From: JBGPYB01 sp041493035
Lineage (GTDB): Bacteria; Acidobacteriota; Vicinamibacteria; Fen-336
DNA: 7,825 bases
NCBI GenBank assembly: GCA_041493035.1
Contig: JBGPYB010000194.1
Span: forward strand, 1-7,825
Direction: 5' to 3'
Part shown: piece after piece, positions 1-4,771 of the stretch
Position numbering within the stretch: the stretch's first letter is position 1
Layout: the number at the start of each line of letters is the position of its first letter
Notes under the pieces: generated by a model
The model's input: the letters and a program-made list of their open reading frames with translations, nothing else
Database searches by the model: none
Told to the model about the DNA's origin: nothing
Program-made: the position numbers and the translations under genes

Positions 1-1213
1 CGGCAGGGACTTGGTCCTGCGGGTTGAGCCTCTCGTAGCGCACGAGGGGCGTCACGGACCACTGGCCCGAGGGCTTCAGCGTCATCAGGTCGTAGGCCGC
101 CTGCAAGTACCAGCCGTACTGCCGCTCTCCGACCGACTCGTCCCCGTTCAAGCCGTTCTGCGCGTTGATCAGGGCCACGTCGCCGACGGTCGAGTGGGCA
201 TAGAGAGCGCGCGCCTGAAAGCCGCGGTGCTCGTATTGGGCGTGGAGGTCGTAGAGGGTGACCCGAGCGCCGATCTTTGCATCGTCGATCGTGGCGCCCT
301 GTCCCGACTTACCCGTGTAGACGCTGGCCCCGAGGAGGAAGCCGGGAGCACCGACGTAGTCGATGCGCGCCGACAAGCCCAGGTCGTGGGCAAGGCTCTG
401 TGACCCCTCTTGCTTCCCTTCGCCGATGCCCTCGCTCGCAAAGCCGGCGCTGTTCAGTCCCGCCACGACGTAGCCGCGCCACTGGAAGGGGCCGGCCTGG
501 CCGAAGACGCCGACGCCGTTTTCCGGGAACGTCGTGGGGATGATCTGCTGCTCCACCTCGTTCCTCTGGGCGCCGTGGAAGATGGGAGGCTCGTGAAGCT
601 CGTTCAGGAAGCCGAGGGGTAGCAACACCATTCCCGCGCGAAACCCGGCGCCCTTCCAGGGACGGAGCTCGAGATAGGCAAACTCCACCGCGACCTCGCC
701 TCGCTCTTCGGCACCGACGCCCGAGCTGGCGTGCTCGAACTCGATCTCGGAATTCAGCAGGATCTTGTCGCTGAACTTGTAGCCGAGGTAGGTCACGTAG
801 CGCAGGACGTCGACGCGGGGATCGAGGCCGGACGGTGCGCCACCCTGCTGCGTCGGCGACGGGTGCGTATAGATCACCTCCCCGTAACCGCCGATCGAGA
901 CGCCCTTCGCCTTTCCGTAGATCTTCGATGCCGCCGGGCCGAGCCCCGGCTCCCCTTTCGTCGGGGTCTCCGCATCTGTGGCGCCGCCGGTCCGGGCCTT
1001 CTCGATCTCCGCTGCGAGCAGATCGATCCGCCGCTCGATCTCAGTCAGACGCTCTTTCTCGGCTCCGTCGGCCTTCAGTCGAGCCACTTCCGCCTGGAGA
1101 GCCGCGATGGCCTTCTGCATCTCCTCGCGGGAAGCTTCATCCGCGAGGCCGACGCCGGGGACGGCCAACGCCACGGCCAGGCCCATGACTATGAAACTGG
1201 ATTTCATGTTCAT
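1..1213 (-). CDS. Outer-membrane beta-barrel porin, N-terminal 404 residues (C-terminus beyond left edge)
   Basis: The frame is open from ATG at 1213 to the window edge. Residues 1-24 form a typical Sec signal peptide (MNMK, hydrophobic core, probable cleavage after VGLA, before DEAS). Residues 26-73 are a charged, heptad-like coiled coil (EEMQKAIAALQAEVARL), as seen ahead of the barrel in many trimeric porins. From about residue 105 the protein has alternating amphipathic strands: SIGGYGEVIY, YLGYKF, SEIEFEHASS (155-164), VEFAYLELRP, AGMVLLPLGFLNELHEPP (193-210), IIPTTFPENGVGVFG (224-238) and GASVYTGKSGQG. These are hallmarks I recognise from an OprO/OprP-like porin family that allows small solutes across the outer membrane; the solute cannot be read from sequence. 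ATG at 1207 (MKSSFIV) is an equally plausible start, and neither start has a strong Shine-Dalgarno. The gene is divergent from the pilus-like gene, with 130 bp between them, and is probably controlled by the palindromes described separately. The barrel end and terminal aromatic residue cannot be checked here. Confidence 0.85.
   Translation of the reverse strand, partial: MNMKSSFIVMGLAVALAVPGVGLADEASREEMQKAIAALQAEVARLKADGAEKERLTEIERRIDLLAAEIEKARTGGATDAETPTKGEPGLGPAASKIYGKAKGVSIGGYGEVIYTHPSPTQQGGAPSGLDPRVDVLRYVTYLGYKFSDKILLNSEIEFEHASSGVGAEERGEVAVEFAYLELRPWKGAGFRAGMVLLPLGFLNELHEPPIFHGAQRNEVEQQIIPTTFPENGVGVFGQAGPFQWRGYVVAGLNSAGFASEGIGEGKQEGSQSLAHDLGLSARIDYVGAPGFLLGASVYTGKSGQGATIDDAKIGARVTLYDLHAQYEHRGFQARALYAHSTVGDVALINAQNGLNGDESVGERQYGWYLQAAYDLMTLKPSGQWSVTPLVRYERLNPQDQVPA
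1188..1210. promoter_or_regulatory. Second, weaker copy of the inverted motif over the porin start (site A)
   Basis: ACTATGAAA (1188-1196) repeats exactly the left-arm sequence at 1253-1261, within a 12-bp direct repeat ACTATGAAACTG (1188-1199 and 1253-1264). It is followed after 5 bp by TTTCATGTT (1202-1210), an imperfect partner; ATGAAA and TTTCAT pair exactly around position 1199. The element covers the second ATG and the first signal-peptide codons of the porin. Direct copies are 65 bp apart. Bases inside a coding start are constrained by the protein (MKSSF), so chance remains possible. Confidence 0.35.
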
Positions 1214-1220
1214 ATCTCGC

Positions 1221-1250
1221 AGCCTAACAGCCCGCCCGAGCGGTTGTCAA
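1221..1250 (-). promoter_or_regulatory. Candidate sigma-70-type promoter of the porin gene
   Basis: Read on the minus strand, a perfect -35 hexamer TTGACA (1250-1245) is followed after 18 bp by TAGGCT (1226-1221), which keeps the key T1, A2 and T6 of a -10 box. Transcription would start near 1214, directly at the first ATG (1213) or about seven bases before the second (1207). The mRNA would therefore be leaderless or nearly so. The -35 lies directly beside the 31-bp palindrome. The -35 is convincing; the -10 matches only three of six positions. Confidence 0.45.
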
Positions 1251-1251
1251 G

Positions 1252-1282
1252 AACTATGAAACTGAAAGTCACTTTCATAGTT
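1252..1282. promoter_or_regulatory. 31-bp near-perfect palindrome, putative operator (site B)
   Basis: Arms AACTATGAAA (1252-1261) and TTTCATAGTT (1273-1282) are exact inverted complements. The 11-bp middle also pairs partly (TGA 1263-1265 with TCA 1269-1271), so 13 of 15 symmetric pairs match around a centre at 1267. TGAAA is repeated in tandem inside the left half. The site abuts the porin -35 box and sits 61 bp before the start of the divergent gene. It contains CATAGT on both strands, a weak -10-like element. It is not a plausible terminator, because it lies between two divergent starts and lacks a T tract. A dimeric repressor or activator site is the best reading; the regulator is not encoded in the window. 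Confidence 0.6.
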
Positions 1283-1343
1283 GAGCGCCTCCCGGGAGAG
1301 TGTCAGCCCTCCGGTCTCCGCCGTGGGTTAAGATGCCGCCCGC

Positions 1344-3065
1344 ATGCTTCTTGCCCTCTTGGTGGTGGCCACCGCCGCGACCGCGCCGCGCCCCTTTGCC
1401 GATGAGCGCCTCCTCCTGGACCGCCGCCTCGAGACGCTGCGGCGCATCCTTCCCGATGGCCCGAACGCCCCGGCCGACGCGGCGTTCGTCAGGGAGCTGG
1501 CCGACGGCGCCAAGCTCTCGGGGGTGGAGGCGCTGGCTCGACCGCCCGTCGAGGTGACGACGGCGCGGGCCGATATCGTGGTGGACCTGACTGCGGTCGG
1601 CCGCTATTCCGACATGGACCGTTTCTTCCGCCAGGTGGCGCTCTCGGCGCGCCCCATCGACGTCGAGAGCCTCTCGATCGACTCGACTCCGGAGCACGTC
1701 GTGAAGCTGGCCACCGTTCTCCACCTCCCCTACCGCCCGCTCAGAGCGCCGCTCCCCGCGCCGCCCCAGGGAACGCGGGCACGTGCCGCCGGTTCGACCC
1801 GCGCCCAGGCCGATGCCTACAGCCGCGACGTGGCGCTGGCTCTGGCCAAGTCCGACACCATCGCATCCCTTCGTCGCACGCGGCGCAACCCGCGCCTCTT
1901 CCTGTCGGAGCTCGCCGCGATCATCCGGGACCGCCCTGTCGTGGTGAGCCACGCGTCTGTCGGCGACGACTTCGCCGTGCGTGGACTCACCGTGGGCGAG
2001 GGGCCGGTGCGCGCTCTCGAGTCACGATTCGAGCGCGGCTTCCTGCGTGTCGCCGACTTCGTCATGGCGCGGCAGGGCGCTTGCCTGCGCTTCGAGGTGC
2101 GTGGCAAGAGCCCCGTCGTGGGCCCGGACGCGGAGCTTCCCCTTCCCACCGAGGATCCGTTCGATCAGGACGAGGCTCCGTGCAAGATCGACCGCGACGC
2201 CGTGCGCACCGTGGTCATCAAGGGGCCGAACACCAAGACGCCGGGACAGGGTCCCCTCTCGCTGCGCCTCCGCGACCTGGACCTGACCGACGTCTTCTCG
2301 GTGCTCCACGGGCTGACAGGGCAGGCCTTCCTGGTGGACGGCGACGTGGTGGGGCGCGTCAGCGTGGAGCTCAATCGAGTCACGCTGGAAGAAGCGCTCG
2401 CCGCCATCGCGAAGTCGTCCGACCTGCGCGTCTCCGACCCGGGGCTCGTGCGCCGCGTATCCTTGCTCCGAAACGCACCTCCGCCGGCCGATCCCAAGCG
2501 GGCCGCCGCGGCTGCGAAGGCAAAGCCTTCACCCGCGCCGGCGGAGGCGCCTCCCGCAGGACCGCCGGCGACGTTCACGCTGAAGCGCGCCGAGGTCCGC
2601 GACGTCCTTGCGGTGATGACCGACGCCGACCCGAGCCTGGCCGCGCTCGGGCCGCCGGGATTCCTGGGGCGCGTGAGCCTCTGGGCCAAGGACGTTCCGC
2701 TCTTCACGCTGCGCTCCGCGATCCTCGCCGCCGCCGGCCTCACGGAGCGCGTGGAGGAAGACCACCGCTTCGTGGAGCGGCGGCCTGGAAACGACGACAC
2801 GCTGGTGCCCGTGGCTCGGGCCGTCCCCGATCCGCAACTGGTTCTGCGTGCCCAGGACCTGACGGTGCAGGAGTTCGACCTGGCGGGCCTGGCATCGGCG
2901 AGCGACGCGTGGACGGCGTTCGCCTATACGCCGACGGGCGCCCTCCACGCGTATCGCACGGGCGACCGGCTCGCCGACGCCATCCTGCGGGAGGTGCAGT
3001 CTACCGACGTCTTCCTCGAGACCGACGAGGGCCCGCTCCGCCTCGGCCTTGGCGCGCTGCCGTAG
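1344..3065 (+). CDS. Exported multidomain pilus-assembly-like protein (PilO / PilN / STN x2 / PilP-like)
   Basis: This 573-aa protein begins with a short hydrophobic segment (2-13, LLALLVVATAAT), a signal peptide or single membrane anchor. Residues 21-112 resemble PilO: a helix ending in LRRILPDG, then ELADGAKLSGVEAL, and the ferredoxin-like strand-helix pattern VDLTAVGRYSDMDRFFRQVA. Residues 180-252 resemble the PilN periplasmic domain (RNPRLFLSELAAIIRDRPVV, then FAVRGLTVGEGPVRALESRF and ending LRFEVRG). Residues 303-375 match the secretin N-terminal/STN pattern (LSLRLRDLDLTDVFSVLHGL, VDGDVVGRVSVEL, LEEALAAI). After an Ala/Pro/Lys linker (378-408), residues 410-467 form a second, degenerate STN-like unit. 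Residues 492-573 resemble PilP (DLTVQEFDLAGLA, WTAFAYTPTGALHAYRTGDRL, VFLETDEGPLRLGLG). No secretin pore domain follows. An in-frame TAA at 1329 excludes an upstream start; no clear Shine-Dalgarno is visible. Domain calls rest on pattern recognition: STN and PilP are firmer, PilN is weakest. Likely role, by inference: a periplasmic scaffold of a pilus or secretion-like system. Confidence 0.8.
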   Translation: MLLALLVVATAATAPRPFADERLLLDRRLETLRRILPDGPNAPADAAFVRELADGAKLSGVEALARPPVEVTTARADIVVDLTAVGRYSDMDRFFRQVALSARPIDVESLSIDSTPEHVVKLATVLHLPYRPLRAPLPAPPQGTRARAAGSTRAQADAYSRDVALALAKSDTIASLRRTRRNPRLFLSELAAIIRDRPVVVSHASVGDDFAVRGLTVGEGPVRALESRFERGFLRVADFVMARQGACLRFEVRGKSPVVGPDAELPLPTEDPFDQDEAPCKIDRDAVRTVVIKGPNTKTPGQGPLSLRLRDLDLTDVFSVLHGLTGQAFLVDGDVVGRVSVELNRVTLEEALAAIAKSSDLRVSDPGLVRRVSLLRNAPPPADPKRAAAAAKAKPSPAPAEAPPAGPPATFTLKRAEVRDVLAVMTDADPSLAALGPPGFLGRVSLWAKDVPLFTLRSAILAAAGLTERVEEDHRFVERRPGNDDTLVPVARAVPDPQLVLRAQDLTVQEFDLAGLASASDAWTAFAYTPTGALHAYRTGDRLADAILREVQSTDVFLETDEGPLRLGLGALP

Positions 3066-3105
3066 CGCCGACCTGGTCGCCGCCACCAAGACCATCTGAA
3101 GCGCC

Positions 3106-4647
3106 TCAACGCACCACGCGCATTTGCTGACTGAGGCCCTGCGACCGGATGGGCTCGTCGTCGTCCTTGGCGAACATCAGCGTGTGGCCGCAATCGTCGG
3201 CGCCGCCCACGCCAAAGAAGCGCTCGTTGACGGTACGGATCAGCTCCTGGTCCGACGAGACGACGTTCAGCTCCAGGTCCCGTTGCAGCGATATGCCATC
3301 CAGGTTGGCGCTGCCCACGGTCACGTAGGCGTCGGTCAGCAGGACCTTGCCGTGGAGGCGTCCCTCCTTCCCGTACACCGCGCAGGCTCCGTCGCCGCTG
3401 AACGCTTTCACGACGACGTCTTCGCCCTTCCCTCCGCAGACCGTCCTCTTGATGTCCTCGGCGCGCGCGACGAGGTGCCGGAGCTTGCGCCTCGCCTTCT
3501 TCCCCCAGATGAGCATGTGCTCCGGTCGTTCGGGGAACAGAACGTCGACCTTCAGCTCGCAACCCGAGAAGGCGTAGCTGTTCTGGACGCGCTGGTAGAT
3601 CTCGTCCGCCGTGAAGAACGGCGAGGCCAGTTGCAGATGGTCTCGTGCACCGCTGACGAGATAACGGTAGAAGCGCGTGGCGCCAAGCGCGGCTTGGCCG
3701 GGAACAAGAGGATTGTTCTGAACGATGGTGATGTCTCTGGAGAACATGAGGCCATCGAACGAACGCCTTGGGAAATAGTCCGCGAGTGCCCTCCCGACGC
3801 CGTCTTTGGTCAGGCCCGCGCAACGCCTCTTCGATAGGTCCGAGGCGCAGCGTGGGAAGTCGGCCAGCGGCGCCCGCTGGTAGCCCATGGAAAGCATGAA
3901 GTTGGCCTGGAGCTGCGCCACGACCGGGCCGCGCAGCTCCCACTCGATGTCGTACATGTTGTCGCGCATCTCGTCGCTCACGGTGTACCCGCCGATGTAC
4001 GCGAGGTCGCCGTCGAAGATCCAGACCTTGCGATGGTCGTAGCGCCCGATGACTTCGATACCGTTGTGCCAGGCGATGCCGCGCACGTAGCGCATCTTCT
4101 TCCCGTTCTCGTCCTGACACCGGCCGCTCGAGATCGCGTTGTCGAAGTGACGATCGAAGCCCCCGGTCAGGTACCAGGCATGCTGCTTGAACCACATGTC
4201 GTTGACGGCCACGTTCACGCTGACGCCACGCCGCGCCGCCTCGCAGAGCTGGTCGATCAGATCGAAGCCGAAGGTCTCGGCCTTGTGAATCGGCACCAGC
4301 TCGTCCACCTGCCAGCCGATCATCGTGATGTTGATCGACTGCTTCGCGTTGCCGATGGCTCCGCGGATCGCCCGCCACGACTCGTCGACGACCACCTTCA
4401 CGGTCACGCTGTTGTTGTGCGTGGTCACGTAGTTGAGGGCCACGACGCTGCGAGGAATCCGCTTCCCCTCGAGCAGGAAGCCCTCGTAGAGCAACCGGGC
4501 CTTCTCGACCCCCTGCGTCCAGTCGGGATCGGTGAACTCCGCCGGTATGGCGTTCTGCTGGAGGAACGGCGGTGGGTATGTGAACGGGTTGTCCGGGGAC
4601 GGCGTGGGCGAGAGAGAGGTCAGGAGGACGAGAACGGCCAAGTTCAT
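3106..4647 (-). CDS. Phospholipase D superfamily protein (cardiolipin synthase/PLD-like), probably exported
   Basis: This 513-aa protein has two catalytic HxK(x4)D motifs. The first is H205-K207-D212 in YDHRKVWIFDG, followed by YIGG at 217-220. The second is H432-K434-D439 in LHGKVLLTDA, followed by GSAN at 445-448. The family hydrolyses or transfers phosphodiester bonds through a phosphohistidine, with one HKD from each half forming a single site. Substrates range from phospholipids (cardiolipin synthase, PLD) to nucleic acids, and the sequence does not decide which. Each half has the usual preceding core: residues 83-150 (AIGNAKQSINITMIGWQVDE, GVSVNVAVND) and 333-372. The N-terminus (MNLAVLVLLTSLSPTPS) is hydrophobic and followed by a Pro-rich stretch, suggesting export, but has no basic residue. 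Typical cardiolipin synthases instead have two N-terminal membrane helices, absent here. Eight cysteines fit an oxidising compartment. An in-frame TGA nine bases upstream fixes ATG 4647 as the first possible ATG. It converges on the preceding gene with 40 bp between stops, and diverges from the CPBP gene. Confidence 0.88.
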   Translation of the reverse strand: MNLAVLVLLTSLSPTPSPDNPFTYPPPFLQQNAIPAEFTDPDWTQGVEKARLLYEGFLLEGKRIPRSVVALNYVTTHNNSVTVKVVVDESWRAIRGAIGNAKQSINITMIGWQVDELVPIHKAETFGFDLIDQLCEAARRGVSVNVAVNDMWFKQHAWYLTGGFDRHFDNAISSGRCQDENGKKMRYVRGIAWHNGIEVIGRYDHRKVWIFDGDLAYIGGYTVSDEMRDNMYDIEWELRGPVVAQLQANFMLSMGYQRAPLADFPRCASDLSKRRCAGLTKDGVGRALADYFPRRSFDGLMFSRDITIVQNNPLVPGQAALGATRFYRYLVSGARDHLQLASPFFTADEIYQRVQNSYAFSGCELKVDVLFPERPEHMLIWGKKARRKLRHLVARAEDIKRTVCGGKGEDVVVKAFSGDGACAVYGKEGRLHGKVLLTDAYVTVGSANLDGISLQRDLELNVVSSDQELIRTVNERFFGVGGADDCGHTLMFAKDDDEPIRSQGLSQQMRVVR

Positions 4648-4716
4648 GCCAGTTCAGTGTCTCACGGCGACCGTCTGCGCCGGTGGCGATGCGCAATACG
4701 GCTCAAATCAAAACGG

Positions 4717-4725
4717 TGCTATTCT
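4717..4725 (+). promoter_or_regulatory. Candidate extended -10 promoter of the CPBP fusion gene
   Basis: TGCTATTCT combines an extended TG-n motif with a -10 hexamer TATTCT (4720-4725, four of six consensus bases). It lies in a locally A/T-richer island (about 4695-4725) within otherwise GC-rich DNA. No good -35 is visible at 17-18 bp, which extended -10 promoters tolerate. The predicted start near 4732 gives a leader of about 40 bases to the ATG at 4772. No convincing promoter for the divergent PLD gene was found in the same 124-bp gap. Confidence 0.35.
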
Positions 4726-4756
4726 CCCGCGGCTAGCAAAGGCGACGCGGCACGCT

Positions 4757-4771
4757 GAGGATCCAGGCGAG
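4757..4771 (+). promoter_or_regulatory. Purine-rich ribosome-binding region that sets the 4772 start
   Basis: GAGG (4757-4760, 11 bases before the ATG) and AGG (4765-4767, four bases before) precede ATG 4772. The protein then begins directly with a membrane-helix N-terminus (MTPSFNVTGIVL). The same frame is open upstream to ATG 4532, but those 80 codons are antisense to the start of the PLD gene and look non-coding. Confidence 0.4.

Noticed and set aside
1252..1282. Palindrome read as a transposon end or terminator hairpin
   Set aside because: No transposase, target duplication or partner inverted repeat is visible, and it sits between two divergent starts without a T run; an operator fits better.
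11..1405. Several plus-strand open frames (11-403, 410-622, 731-1405)
   Set aside because: They are antisense to the porin, whose signal peptide, coiled coil and barrel strands are continuous over the same bases.
1275..1952. 225-aa minus-strand open frame antisense to the pilus-like gene
   Set aside because: No domain pattern, and it would run through the palindromic intergenic region; a shadow of the PilO-like coding sequence.
2475..2570. Ala/Pro/Lys-rich stretch considered as a tandem repeat
   Set aside because: It is an irregular interdomain linker (residues 378-408) with no repeating unit.
3066..3105. Possible bidirectional terminator between the convergent genes
   Set aside because: Only short GC matches (about five base pairs) and no T tract on either strand; no stable hairpin is visible by eye.
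2081..3130. 349-aa plus-strand open frame inside the pilus-like gene
   Set aside because: It is out of frame with the STN and PilP-like domains and extremely Arg/Pro/Gly-rich.
2924..4696. 590-aa minus-strand open frame covering the PLD gene region
   Set aside because: It overlaps the HKD-containing gene in another frame on the same strand; its translation is Arg/Gly/His-rich with no domain pattern, as expected for a GC-rich shadow frame.
3124..4758. Plus-strand open frames of 237 and 241 codons antisense to the PLD gene
   Set aside because: They lie opposite both HKD halves and show His/Val/Asp-rich shadow composition with no motif.
4532..4771. Upstream extension of the CPBP gene to ATG 4532
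   Set aside because: The 80 extra codons are antisense to the PLD gene start, hydrophilic and unlike a signal or membrane segment; the start at 4772 has a purine-rich leader and opens directly into helix 1.
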